From Streptomyces davaonensis JCM 4913 (GTDB lineage Bacteria > Actinomycetota > Actinomycetes > Streptomycetales > Streptomycetaceae): DNA of 64,000 bases. The notes below the pieces were generated by a model. The model was not told the DNA's origin. It was given only the letters and a program-made list of their open reading frames with translations, and did no database searches. Position 1 is the first letter of the stretch; each line of letters starts with the position of its first letter. A program made the translations under genes and the position numbers. The DNA lies in NCBI RefSeq assembly GCF_000349325.1, contig NC_020504.1:1240001-1304000 (forward strand), given 5' to 3'. This document shows positions 40,393 to 48,533 of the stretch, piece by piece.

Positions 40393-40856
40393 CCACCAAC
40401 ACCCCGACCACCACCCCCGCCAGCACTCCCCTGCTCAACCCCCAGGTCATCGGCCTCGCCCACTACGCCGGCCGGGCGGTTCTGGAGCGGGTACTGGCCC
40501 GCCACGGCATGACGTTCCAGCAGTCCATCGCCCTCCGGCGGGCCGCCGCCCAGGGACCGGTCGAGCGGGACGGCCTCGTCGGCGGTGTCGTCGACGCGCT
40601 GAAGGTCACCCCCGCGGAGGCCCACTCCGTGGTCGACGAGCTGATCACCGCGGACCTGCTGAGCCCCGAGGGCCCCTCGCAGGTCCGCATCACGGACACC
40701 GGCCGGGAACTCTTCGACCGGACCTCCGCCGAGACCGCCCCGATCAGCGCCCGGGTCTACGCCGGCATCCCGGAGGAGGACCTGGCCGCCGCGGGCCGGG
40801 TGCTGACCCTCATCACCGAGCGGGCCAACGCCGAACTGGCGGCGCTCAGCGACTAA
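40389..40856 (+). CDS. Second MarR-like regulator of the tandem pair
   Basis: A 155-residue MarR-like protein, with weaker marks than its neighbour: RHGMTFQQSIALRRAAAQGP, then DALKVTPAEAHSVVDELITADLL as the recognition helix and wing region, and a C-terminal dimerisation helix LITERANAELAALS. The first 20 residues are Thr/Pro-rich. It overlaps the preceding gene by four bases, so the two may be made together and even heterodimerise. Its 3' end overlaps the end of the convergent PepSY gene by 11 bases. Confidence 0.8.
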   Translation: MTTNTPTTTPASTPLLNPQVIGLAHYAGRAVLERVLARHGMTFQQSIALRRAAAQGPVERDGLVGGVVDALKVTPAEAHSVVDELITADLLSPEGPSQVRITDTGRELFDRTSAETAPISARVYAGIPEEDLAAAGRVLTLITERANAELAALSD

Positions 40857-42243
40857 CCTCCGCGCGCCCGCGCCGGTGCGCGATCTCGCCGAGCACGATG
40901 TCCACGGCAAGGAAGGCCAGCAGCGTGATCCCGAGCAGCGGGATGAAGTAGCAGACCACGGCCGCCGCCACCGCCAGCGGTACCAGGATCTGCGGCGGCA
41001 CCTGCTGCCAGGCGCCGCGCCGGATCGGCCGCCCGAAGGCGGAACCCCGGCCCCGCTGCCACCACATGCGGTAGCCCCAGACGATCAGCAGGATCAGGGA
41101 GAGCGTCAGCAGCATCAGGGCGATCTGACTGGCCAGGCCGAACAGCACACCGGTGTGCAGGTCGATGCCCCAGCGGGTGAGCTTGGCGAGCACCGGGTAG
41201 TCGGCGAACCGCAGTTCGTCGGTGACCTGGCCACTGGCGGGGTCGACGGCGACGGAGTCCGCCTTGGTCGGCCAGCTGCGCTGGACCTGCTTCACCACGT
41301 ACGCCGACTCCGCGTCCGCGGGCGGCACGATCTCGACCGGGTCGCCGAGCCCCTTCGCACGGGCCGCCGCGAGCACCTTGTCGAGGCCGATGCCGTGCGC
41401 CGCGTCCCCGGCTGCGGCCGAGGCGCCGTGCCCGGAGTGGTCGCCGCCCGCGCTCGCCGAGATCGACGGGGTGGCCCCGCCGAGCGAGGTGCGCAGTTCG
41501 TCGATGTTGGCGCCGGTGTACTGCGACCAGGTCAGTCCGGTGGCCGACAGGAAGAGGAACCCGGCGGCGGCCCAGGCGCCGACCGTGCCGTGCAGGCCCA
41601 GGGTGCGGCGGCGGCCGCTGGTGCCGCGCAGCTTGCGGCGGGCCCGGCGCCGGGAGAACCACAGCACCAGACCGCCGAGGGCGATCACCCACAGCCAGCT
41701 CGCGGCGAGTTCGCTGTAGAGACGGCCGGTCTCACCGAGCCGCAGATCGCGGTGGAACTCGTCGATCCAGGTGCGCAGCGGAAGGGCACCGGTCGAGCCG
41801 TACTGTTCGAGCGAGCCGCGCACCTCGGCGGTGTACGGGTCGACGAACACGGCGAGGGTGCGCTCCTCGTTCACGCCCTCGACGCCGGAGAGCATCACCC
41901 TGGTGGTCGCGTCGTCCTCCGGGGAGGGCCGTACGGCCGCGACGGCACCCTCGGGGTGGGCCTTGCGGGCGGCGGCGACCTGCTCGGAGATCGGCAGCTT
42001 CTCGTCGCCTACGGGGACGGTCAGTTCGTGGGCGTACACGATCTTCTCGGCCGGGAAGGACGCGGCGTACAGGAAGCCCGTCGCGGCGGCGACGAGCAGG
42101 AACGGTGCGACGAGAACTCCGGCGTAGAAGTGCAGCCGCAGGACGAGCGGGCGCAGGGTTGCCCAGGTGCGGGGGCGGGCCGGCGCCGGGGCGACGTCGG
42201 ATTGGGGAGCCTCGTCCGTGGTGGTCGAGGGAGCGGTGGACAT
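40846..42243 (-). CDS. PepSY-associated TM protein (putative membrane reductase)
   Basis: A 465-residue membrane protein with about four helices: 31-55 (VLRLHFYAGVLVAPFLLVAA), 190-210, 230-250 and a C-terminal cluster. The motif RLHFYAGVLVAPF and the histidine in DEFHRDLRLGETGR match PepSY-associated TM proteins, some of which reduce ferric siderophores through haem. PepSY-like sheets lie between the helices (AAARKAHPEGAVAAVRPSPE). A His-containing loop SAGGDHSGHGASAAAGDAAHG could bind metal. The ATG at 42243 is preferred over a start at 42327. It is single-gene and convergent with the MarR pair. Confidence 0.82.
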   Translation of the reverse strand: MSTAPSTTTDEAPQSDVAPAPARPRTWATLRPLVLRLHFYAGVLVAPFLLVAAATGFLYAASFPAEKIVYAHELTVPVGDEKLPISEQVAAARKAHPEGAVAAVRPSPEDDATTRVMLSGVEGVNEERTLAVFVDPYTAEVRGSLEQYGSTGALPLRTWIDEFHRDLRLGETGRLYSELAASWLWVIALGGLVLWFSRRRARRKLRGTSGRRRTLGLHGTVGAWAAAGFLFLSATGLTWSQYTGANIDELRTSLGGATPSISASAGGDHSGHGASAAAGDAAHGIGLDKVLAAARAKGLGDPVEIVPPADAESAYVVKQVQRSWPTKADSVAVDPASGQVTDELRFADYPVLAKLTRWGIDLHTGVLFGLASQIALMLLTLSLILLIVWGYRMWWQRGRGSAFGRPIRRGAWQQVPPQILVPLAVAAAVVCYFIPLLGITLLAFLAVDIVLGEIAHRRGRAEVSR

Positions 42244-42375
42244 CGGAGGGCCTCTTCGGGGCTGGGGACGCTTGGTGTGCTGTAGCGGTCCAGTAGTCGG
42301 GGCGCGCGGGCCCCGAGTTCCCGACACCGAAAGTGACCCGCGTCACACCAATGCGCCCCATGGCATCCTGACGCG

Positions 42376-43023
42376 ATGGCATCACCCACTGATCACGCGC
42401 CCTTGGCCGAACTGGTCGAGCAACTCCTCTCCACGGACGGCCCGTTGCCGATCGTCGCGGCCGGCGACCCGGTGCTGCGGCGCGGAACCGAGCGCTACGA
42501 CGGCCAGTTGGGCCCCGCCCTGCTGGCCCGCTTCATCGAGGCCCTGCGCCTCACCATGCACACGGCACCGGGCGTGGGCCTCGCTGCCCCGCAGGTCGGC
42601 GTCCCGCTGCGGATCGCGGTGATCGAGGACCCGGCACCGGTGACGGAAGAGGTACGGCTGGCGCGCGGCCGGGTGCCCCAGCCGTTCCGCGTCCTGGTGA
42701 ACCCGTCGTACGAACCCCTCGGCACCGCCCGCGCCGCGTTCTTCGAGGGCTGCCTGAGTGTGCCGGGCTGGCAGGCGGTGGTGGCGCGGCCCGTCGAGGT
42801 GCGTCTGACGGGCGAGGACGAGAACGGCCGTACGGTGGATGAGGAGTTCAGCGGCTGGCCCGCCCGGATCGTCCAGCACGAGACGGACCACCTGGACGGC
42901 ATGCTCTACCTCGACCGTGCAGAACTGCGCTCACTGTCCTCCAACGAGGCGATGACCGAGCGATGGACACAGGCGACACCGGAGGAGGCCGCGGCCGCGC
43001 TCGGCTTCGACGTCCCGGACTGA
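42376..43023 (+). CDS. def: Peptide deformylase
   Basis: A 215-residue peptide deformylase that removes the formyl group from N-terminal methionine. The three family motifs are intact: GVGLAAPQVG (66-75), EGCLSVPGW with Cys126, and QHETDHLDG with His168, Glu169 and His172. Metal is bound by the Cys and two His. It is somewhat longer at the N-terminus than housekeeping enzymes and carries an acidic C-terminal tail (TEEAAAALGFDVPD in essence). A second chromosomal copy is common in Streptomyces, and this stand-alone gene without fmt may be the accessory one. Confidence 0.94.
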   Translation: MASPTDHAPLAELVEQLLSTDGPLPIVAAGDPVLRRGTERYDGQLGPALLARFIEALRLTMHTAPGVGLAAPQVGVPLRIAVIEDPAPVTEEVRLARGRVPQPFRVLVNPSYEPLGTARAAFFEGCLSVPGWQAVVARPVEVRLTGEDENGRTVDEEFSGWPARIVQHETDHLDGMLYLDRAELRSLSSNEAMTERWTQATPEEAAAALGFDVPD

Positions 43024-43036
43024 ACCGACGGGCGCC

Positions 43037-43453
43037 CTACCCGGCCGAGACCTCGGTTGGCGCCGAGGGCACCGTGAATTCCTGTGACGGAGTCGGCGCC
43101 GCCGTGGGTTCACCGGTGGGGCGGGGCTCCTCGGGCCGCGGCGTCGGCGCTGCGGACGGGGTCGGAGTCGGAGTCGGGGTCGGGCTGCTCGCGGGTGGTG
43201 GGGCCAGGGGGACCGTCGGTGAGGCGGGCGTCTCGGGGGTCGCCAGTTGGAACGGCAGGGCGATGAGGAGGGCGACGGCGGAGGCGAGGCCGATGCCACC
43301 CGCTGTGCGGAGCGCCCGGCGGCGGGTCGCGGTGCGGCGGACGGTCTCGTAGCGGCCGGGGGGCGCAGCGAGGTAGTCGGGGGTGGGCCGGAGGATGACC
43401 GCCAGGGGGTCGTCGGGGTCGTGCTCCGGGTCGTGGTCAAAGCGTGTGGTCAA
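43037..43453 (-). CDS. Proline/threonine-rich single-pass membrane protein, candidate anti-sigma partner
   Basis: A 138-residue protein. A basic cytoplasmic segment (TVRRTATRRRALR, about 37-50) precedes one membrane helix (about 52-70, GGIGLASAVALLIALPFQLA) and an extracellular Pro/Thr/Ser/Ala tail with repeated PTPTPT. There is no zinc-finger motif. Its start overlaps the ECF gene upstream by 17 bases, so it is made with that sigma factor. A role in tethering or inhibiting it is inferred from position only. Confidence 0.72.
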   Translation of the reverse strand: MTTRFDHDPEHDPDDPLAVILRPTPDYLAAPPGRYETVRRTATRRRALRTAGGIGLASAVALLIALPFQLATPETPASPTVPLAPPPASSPTPTPTPTPSAAPTPRPEEPRPTGEPTAAPTPSQEFTVPSAPTEVSAG

Positions 43454-43928
43454 GGCTTCTCCTCAGGTGGGCGCGGAGCAGTTCGCGGGCCGCGTGGAGG
43501 TCGGCCTTGACGGTTCCTTCCTTGCGTCCGGTCAGCACGGACACCTCCCGGATCGGCATGTCAGCGTAGTAGTGCAGGAGGATCGGGACGCGGAGTCGTT
43601 CCGGCAGTGACTGCACCAGCAGGCGCACCGACGGGTCGGCCTGTTCGGGGTGGGGGCGGACGGCGGCCTCGGACGTCACGCGGCGCATGGCCTTGCGCTC
43701 GCGCTCCAGCTTGCGCCAGTGGTCGCGGACGAGGTTGGCCGCCGTGACGTAGAGGAAGCCGCGGGGTTCGTCCACCTTCGTCCAGCGGGCCCAGAGCCGG
43801 GTGAACGCCTCCGAGGCGATCTCGTGGGCCGTCTCGTCGTCGTCGACGAGACGGCGGCACCAGCCGGCGAGGCGCGGGTAGAGGGCGGCGAACAGTTCGG
43901 ACGCTGCCTTGTCGCGGGACCGTTTCAA
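43437..43928 (-). CDS. ECF RNA polymerase sigma factor
   Basis: A 163-residue ECF factor. Region 2: ELFAALYPRLAGWCRRLVDD, DETAHEIASEAFTRLWARW and GFLYVTAANLVRDHWRKLER. Region 4: LPERLRVPILLHYYADMPI and EVSVLTGRKEGTVKADLHAA. It is short, without an N-terminal extension. It overlaps the membrane protein gene downstream. Upstream on the same strand lie the sortase genes (86-base gap), which could be part of its regulon or operon. Confidence 0.9.
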   Translation of the reverse strand: MKRSRDKAASELFAALYPRLAGWCRRLVDDDETAHEIASEAFTRLWARWTKVDEPRGFLYVTAANLVRDHWRKLERERKAMRRVTSEAAVRPHPEQADPSVRLLVQSLPERLRVPILLHYYADMPIREVSVLTGRKEGTVKADLHAARELLRAHLRRSLDHTL

Positions 43929-44014
43929 CGCTCTCCATGGTCGTGGGGGTCACCGGAGAAGAGGATGCCGGGCCGTCGGCGTACGTTCCTCGGGCCCGGA
44001 ATCCGTTCTGCGGG

Positions 44015-44623
44015 TCAGGGGGATGCGGCCTTCAGTTCGGCGAAGACGATGACGTTGTCGCGGTAGTCGTCGCCGGTCCGGGGTCCGCCGCACGTGATCA
44101 GCCGCAACTCCGGGCGGTCCACGTCCCCGTAGACGTCGTCCGCCGGGAAGTCCGCCTTGGCGACCGTCCGCACGGCGCTGACGGCGAACACCGCCTCCGT
44201 GCCGTTTTCCAGGCGCGCCTCGATCCGGTCGCCCCGGCCCAGGCGCGAGAGGTGGCGGAAGACGCCGTCCCCGTACGTGCCGACCGTGACATGGCCGAGG
44301 ATCACCGACGGGCCGACCTGACCCGGTGTCGGCGAGTGCTCGTACCAGCCCGCCCGGTCGTGCGCCGTGATCGGGGGCACTTGCACGCTGCCGTCCGGCG
44401 TCAGGCCCAGCCGGATGAGCGGGGTGTCGACGTCGATGGCCGGGATGCGCAGCCCGAGCGGCACCGAACGCCGCAGGGACTGGCCCGAGTTCGCGGAGCG
44501 CCGCTGCCGTCGCGAACCCCTGGATCCCGCGGCCGCGTCCGCACCATCACCCCCGTGAACGCCGCAACCCACGAGCGAGGCCAGCGCCGCCGTCGTGAAC
44601 GCGCGCCTGGAAAGCGGGGTCAT
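44015..44623 (-). CDS. Class F sortase
   Basis: A 202-residue sortase. The catalytic residues are visible: His in VILGHVTVGTYGDGVF, Cys in RLITCGGPRTG and Arg in DDYRDNVIVFAEL. Upstream motifs are RIPAIDVDTPLIRLG and PPITAHDRAGWYEHSPTPGQ, both typical of class F. The N-terminus MTPLSRRAFTTAALASLVGC combines a twin-arginine motif with a lipobox-like LVGC, so it may be a Tat-exported lipoprotein. It overlaps the preceding gene (44620-44623, ATGA), whose C-terminus carries a sorting-like signal, so that protein is its likely substrate. Confidence 0.88.
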   Translation of the reverse strand: MTPLSRRAFTTAALASLVGCGVHGGDGADAAAGSRGSRRQRRSANSGQSLRRSVPLGLRIPAIDVDTPLIRLGLTPDGSVQVPPITAHDRAGWYEHSPTPGQVGPSVILGHVTVGTYGDGVFRHLSRLGRGDRIEARLENGTEAVFAVSAVRTVAKADFPADDVYGDVDRPELRLITCGGPRTGDDYRDNVIVFAELKAASP

Positions 44624-44982
44624 GCCCCGGTCGCCCGCCGGCGCCGTACGACGTAGAACGCCGCGCCACCCGCGACGAGCGCCGCGGCAGCGCCCCCGCC
44701 GATCAACGCGCCGTCGCCGCCGGACTCCGAGGACGCCTGCCCCACTCCGGTGTCGGGCGCGCCGCTCGGGACCACGGAGACCTGGCCCGGGGCCGGCTCC
44801 CGGGTCGGCTCGGTGCCGGGCTCCGAGGGGGCGGGCGTCGGCGCCTCGGTCGGATCGGCGCTCGGAGTCGGGGCAGCCGTGGCGCTCGGGCTGGGCGACG
44901 ACTCGTCCGCGAACGCGGGCGCGCTGCCCGCCATTACGGCGGTGCAGACAAGTGGAAGGGCGGCAAGGACAGTTCGGCGCAT
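44620..44982 (-). CDS. Putative sortase-substrate surface protein with atypical sorting signal
   Basis: A 120-residue secreted protein. A signal peptide ends at AFA (about residue 25), followed by a Pro/Ser/Thr/Glu-rich stalk. The C-terminus has the order motif-helix-arginines expected of a sorting signal: APDTG (about 77-81), a hydrophobic segment GGGAAAALVAGGAAFYVV and RRRR. APDTG is not the standard LPxTG or LAxTG pentapeptide. The next gene is a class F sortase, overlapping by four bases, so the two probably form an enzyme-substrate pair. Low-complexity stalk makes homology weak. Confidence 0.78.
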   Translation of the reverse strand: MRRTVLAALPLVCTAVMAGSAPAFADESSPSPSATAAPTPSADPTEAPTPAPSEPGTEPTREPAPGQVSVVPSGAPDTGVGQASSESGGDGALIGGGAAAALVAGGAAFYVVRRRRATGA

Positions 44983-45103
44983 CGAGACGCTCTCTCTTCT
45001 TCGGTCCGCCCGGTGCCGAAGCACGGGGCGGACTGACTGACAGATCGAGCGGAGAGACGACGCGCCGGCGAAGTGGGTTGTAAAGAGACGGCAAAGCCGT
45101 CGC

Positions 45104-46537
45104 TCAGTTGTCCCGGTACGTCTCCAGCAGCCGCAACCACACCTCACTGATCGTCGGATACGACGGAACCGCGTGCCACAGACGGCTGATGGGGACCTCG
45201 CCCGCCACGGCGATCGTCGCGGAGTGGATGAGTTCGCCGACGCCGGGGCCGACGAAGGTGACGCCGAGGAGGATCTCGCGTTCCAGGTCGACGATCATGC
45301 GGGCACGGCCGCGGTAGCCGTCGCCGTAGAGGGAGGCTCCGGAGACGTTGGCGAGGTCGTAGTCGACGGCTCGGACTCGGTGGCCCGCCTGTTCGGCTTC
45401 CGCCAAGGAGAGGCCGACCGCGGCTGCTTCGGGGTCGGTGAAGACGACCTGGGGGACTGCGGAGTGGTCGGCGGTGGCGGCGTGGGCGCCCCAGGGGTCC
45501 GTTTCCAGGAGCGGGACTCCAGAGGCTCGGGCCGCGATCGCGGCGCCCGCGATGCGGGCCTGGTACTTGCCCTGGTGGGTCAGGAGCGCGCGGTGGTTGA
45601 CGTCGCCCACGGCGTAGAGCCAGTCGCTGCCGATGACGCGGAGGCTGTCGTCGACCGGGAGCCAGGAGCCGGGTTCCAGGCCGATGGTGTCCAGGCCGAT
45701 GTCGTCGGTGTGCGGGGCACGGCCGGTGGCGAAGAGGATCTCGTCGGCCTCGATCCGCTCGCCGCTGTCGGTGACCACCACGACCGTGCCGTTCTCGCGG
45801 GTCACGGATGTCACTGACGTACCCGTGCGGACGTCGGCTCCCGCCTCCTTGAGCGCCTCGGCCACCAGCTCACCGGCGAACGGCTCCATGCGGTTCAGCA
45901 GACCCTTGCCGCGGACGAGCAGGGTGACCTGGGAGCCGAGGGCCTGCCAGGCGCAGGCCATCTCGGTGGCGACCACTCCCCCGCCCACCACGACCAGGCG
46001 CCCGGGGGCCTCCTTGGCACTGGTGGCCTCGCGGCTGGTCCAGGGCTTCACGTCGGCGAGTGCGGGCAGGTCGGGCAGGACGGCGCGGGTGCCGGTGGAG
46101 ACGGCGACGGCGTGCCGGGCGGTCAGGACGCGCTCCGTGCCGTCGGCGCCGGTCACGGTGACCTGGCGGGCGCCGGTGATCCGGCCGTGGCCGCGGTAGA
46201 GGTCCGCGCCGATGCCCTCCAGCCAGCCGACCTGGCCGTCGTCCTTCCAGTGGGAGGTGAACGCGTCCCGTCGGGCCGTGATCTTCGCCGTGTCGAGGGG
46301 GCCCTGCACCGCGGCGGCGAGGCCGGGCAGGCGTCGGGCGTCGGCCTGGGCGATGACCGGGCGCAGCAGGGCCTTGCTGGGCATGCACGCCCAGTACGAG
46401 CATTCGCCGCCGACCAGTTCGCTCTCCACGACCGCGGTGGACAGACCGGCCGCACGGGTGCGGTCGGCCACGTTCTCCCCCACGGGCCCGGCTCCGAGCA
46501 CTACGACGTCGTACGCGATGGATTCCGTTTCCGTCAT
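45104..46537 (-). CDS. Pyridine nucleotide-disulfide oxidoreductase (dihydrolipoamide/mercuric reductase-like)
   Basis: A 477-residue flavoprotein. FAD loop VVVLGAGPVGENVADR; redox cysteines in GGECSYWACMPSKALL in the C-x4-C spacing of this family; NAD loop VVVGGGVVATEMACAW; second FAD motif WLYAVGDVNHRALLTHQGK; and the C-terminal dimer-partner His-Glu region HAVPSYPTISEVWLRLLE. The CSYWAC sequence differs from the classical CLNVGC, as in a Streptomyces subgroup of uncharacterised reductases. The neighbouring thioredoxin gene is divergent, so a shared role in disulfide reduction is possible, but the true substrate is unknown. Confidence 0.88.
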   Translation of the reverse strand: MTETESIAYDVVVLGAGPVGENVADRTRAAGLSTAVVESELVGGECSYWACMPSKALLRPVIAQADARRLPGLAAAVQGPLDTAKITARRDAFTSHWKDDGQVGWLEGIGADLYRGHGRITGARQVTVTGADGTERVLTARHAVAVSTGTRAVLPDLPALADVKPWTSREATSAKEAPGRLVVVGGGVVATEMACAWQALGSQVTLLVRGKGLLNRMEPFAGELVAEALKEAGADVRTGTSVTSVTRENGTVVVVTDSGERIEADEILFATGRAPHTDDIGLDTIGLEPGSWLPVDDSLRVIGSDWLYAVGDVNHRALLTHQGKYQARIAGAAIAARASGVPLLETDPWGAHAATADHSAVPQVVFTDPEAAAVGLSLAEAEQAGHRVRAVDYDLANVSGASLYGDGYRGRARMIVDLEREILLGVTFVGPGVGELIHSATIAVAGEVPISRLWHAVPSYPTISEVWLRLLETYRDN

Positions 46538-46677
46538 GGGGTCAGTCTGGTGGGTGGTGTGCGCCGTGGCCACACGGGTACGTGCGCGGATACGTGACTG
46601 TCCGCGCACGGAATACCTGCCCGTCCGGCCGTGTTGTGCCGACGGCTTCGCCCCGACACAGGAAGAGGGAACACGCC

Positions 46678-47064
46678 ATGAGCAGCACCGTGGAGCTCAC
46701 CAAGGAGAACTTCGACCAGATGGTCACGGACAACGAGTTCGTCCTGATCGACTTCTGGGCGTCCTGGTGCGGTCCGTGCCGGCAGTTCGCCCCGGTCTAC
46801 GAGAAGGCGGCGGAGGACAACCCGGACCTGGTGTTCGGCAAGGTGGACACCGAGGCGCAGCCGGAGCTGGCCGCGGCCTTCGGTATCCAGTCCATTCCGA
46901 CCCTGATGATCGTCCGTGACCAGGTCGCCGTGTTCGCGCAGCCGGGCGCCCTGCCCGAGGCCGCCCTGACGGACGTCATCGGGCAGGCCCGCAAGCTCGA
47001 CATGGACGAGGTCCGCAAGGCCGTGGCCGCCCAGCAGGCGCAGGCCGAGCAGAACGGCCAGTAG
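46678..47064 (+). CDS. Thioredoxin
   Basis: A 128-residue thioredoxin with the active site WASWCGPCRQF (about 30-40), the cis-proline motif QSIPTLMI and the core strand VLIDFWA. It is cytoplasmic. The C-terminus has an additional 20 residues of an Ala/Gln-rich helix (VAAQQAQAEQNGQ). GGAAGAGGGA precedes the ATG at 46678. It is divergent from the disulfide-oxidoreductase gene. No thioredoxin reductase gene is adjacent, so this is probably an accessory member. Confidence 0.93.
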   Translation: MSSTVELTKENFDQMVTDNEFVLIDFWASWCGPCRQFAPVYEKAAEDNPDLVFGKVDTEAQPELAAAFGIQSIPTLMIVRDQVAVFAQPGALPEAALTDVIGQARKLDMDEVRKAVAAQQAQAEQNGQ

Positions 47065-47079
47065 GACTCTGAGTAATTC

Positions 47080-48516
47080 CTAGAAGGGGTACGGCGCCAC
47101 GTCGCCGCGCACCGTCGTCCAGCGCAGGTCGGTGAAGGCCTCCAGGTTGGCCTCGCCGCCGAAGCGGGCGCCGGTGCCGGAGGCCGCCGTACCGCCGAAG
47201 GGGGCGACCGCCTCGTCGTTCACGGTCTGGTCGTTGATGTGCACGATGCCGGTCGGGATGCGCTCGGCCAGCTCCAGACCGCGGGCGGCGTCGCCGGTGA
47301 CGATGCCGAGGGACAGTCCGTAGGCGCTGGCGGCGGCGAGGTCGGCGGCCTCGTCGAGGGTGCTGAAGGACCGTACGGGCGCCACGGGGCCGAAAACCTC
47401 CTCCGCGTAGGCGGGGGTGTCGTCGGCGACGTCGGCGAGGACCGTGGGCCGGTAGAACAGCTGGTCGTGGGTGCCGCCCGCGGCCAGTTTGGCGCCCTGG
47501 GCGGCGCTGGCCTCGACCAGGCCGTGCACCTTGGCGAGCTGGCCGGCGTCGATGAGCGGGCCGAGGTGGACCTGGGCGCGGTGCGGATCGCCGACGGCGA
47601 GCGAGTCGGCCTTGGCGGCCAGCCGCTCCACGTATTCCGCGTACAGCGACCGGTGGACCAGATGGCGGCCGGTCGTCATGCAGATCTGGCCCTGGTGGAA
47701 GAAGGAGCCCCAGGCGGCGGTGGAGATCACCGCGTCGAGGTCGGCGTCCTCCAGCACGACCAGGGCGGAGTTGCCGCCCAGCTCCAGATGCGCGCGCTTG
47801 AGGTGGCGTCCGGCGGCCTCGCCGACGGCCCGGCCGGCGGCGGTGGATCCGGTGAAGGAGATCACCGGCACCCGCGGGTCGGTGACCAGGGCGGCGCCGG
47901 TCTCCGCGCCGCCGGGCAGGACGTGCAGCAGCCCCTCGGGCAGGCCCGCCTCGGCGAAGACCGCGGCGAGGGAGAGGCCGCCGCAGACCGCGGTGCGCGG
48001 GTCGGGCTTGAGGACGACGCCGTTGCCGAGGGCGAGCGCGGGGGCGACGGAGCGTATGGAGAGGATCAGCGGGGCGTTGAACGGGGCGATCACGCCCACC
48101 ACGCCGACCGGGACCCGGCGGGTGTAGGACAGCCGGGGCGCCTCGCTGGGCAGGACCTGTCCGGCCGGACGGGAGGCGAGGGCGGCGGCCTCGTAGCACT
48201 CCTGGGCGGCGACATGCAGCTCGAAGTCGGCCTTGCCGGGGATGGAGCCGGACTCCCGGACCAGCCAGTCGCGCAGTTCGTCGGCGTGTGCGGTGAACAG
48301 GTCCCCGGCCCGGCGCAGGACCCCGGCGCGCACGAAGTGCGGCAGGCGTGCCCACTGAGCCTGTGCCGCGCGGGCGGCCTCGGCGGCCGGGGCGACGTCC
48401 TCGGCGGCGGCGAGATCGACCGTGCCGAGGGCCTCGCCGGTGGCGGGCTCGGTGACGGTGTGCTCACCGCCCTTGAGGGGGCGGGGCTGCCAGGACGTGG
48501 GGTCGAGCAACGCCAT
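47080..48516 (-). CDS. Aldehyde dehydrogenase (aromatic aldehyde type)
   Basis: A 478-residue NAD(P)-dependent aldehyde dehydrogenase. The catalytic Cys lies in GSFFHQGQICMTTGRHLV, the general base Glu in KRAHLELGGNSALVVL, and cofactor motifs in VGVIAPFNAPLILSIRS and SFTGSTAAGRAVG. The pattern resembles benzaldehyde/vanillin dehydrogenases. It lies 17 bases downstream of a pobA-like gene in the same operon, so oxidation of 4-hydroxybenzaldehyde to 4-hydroxybenzoate, followed by hydroxylation, is a reasonable inference. GGAGAG precedes the ATG at 48516. Confidence 0.9.
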   Translation of the reverse strand: MALLDPTSWQPRPLKGGEHTVTEPATGEALGTVDLAAAEDVAPAAEAARAAQAQWARLPHFVRAGVLRRAGDLFTAHADELRDWLVRESGSIPGKADFELHVAAQECYEAAALASRPAGQVLPSEAPRLSYTRRVPVGVVGVIAPFNAPLILSIRSVAPALALGNGVVLKPDPRTAVCGGLSLAAVFAEAGLPEGLLHVLPGGAETGAALVTDPRVPVISFTGSTAAGRAVGEAAGRHLKRAHLELGGNSALVVLEDADLDAVISTAAWGSFFHQGQICMTTGRHLVHRSLYAEYVERLAAKADSLAVGDPHRAQVHLGPLIDAGQLAKVHGLVEASAAQGAKLAAGGTHDQLFYRPTVLADVADDTPAYAEEVFGPVAPVRSFSTLDEAADLAAASAYGLSLGIVTGDAARGLELAERIPTGIVHINDQTVNDEAVAPFGGTAASGTGARFGGEANLEAFTDLRWTTVRGDVAPYPF

Positions 48517-48533
48517 GAGGGCTCTCCGTTCGG

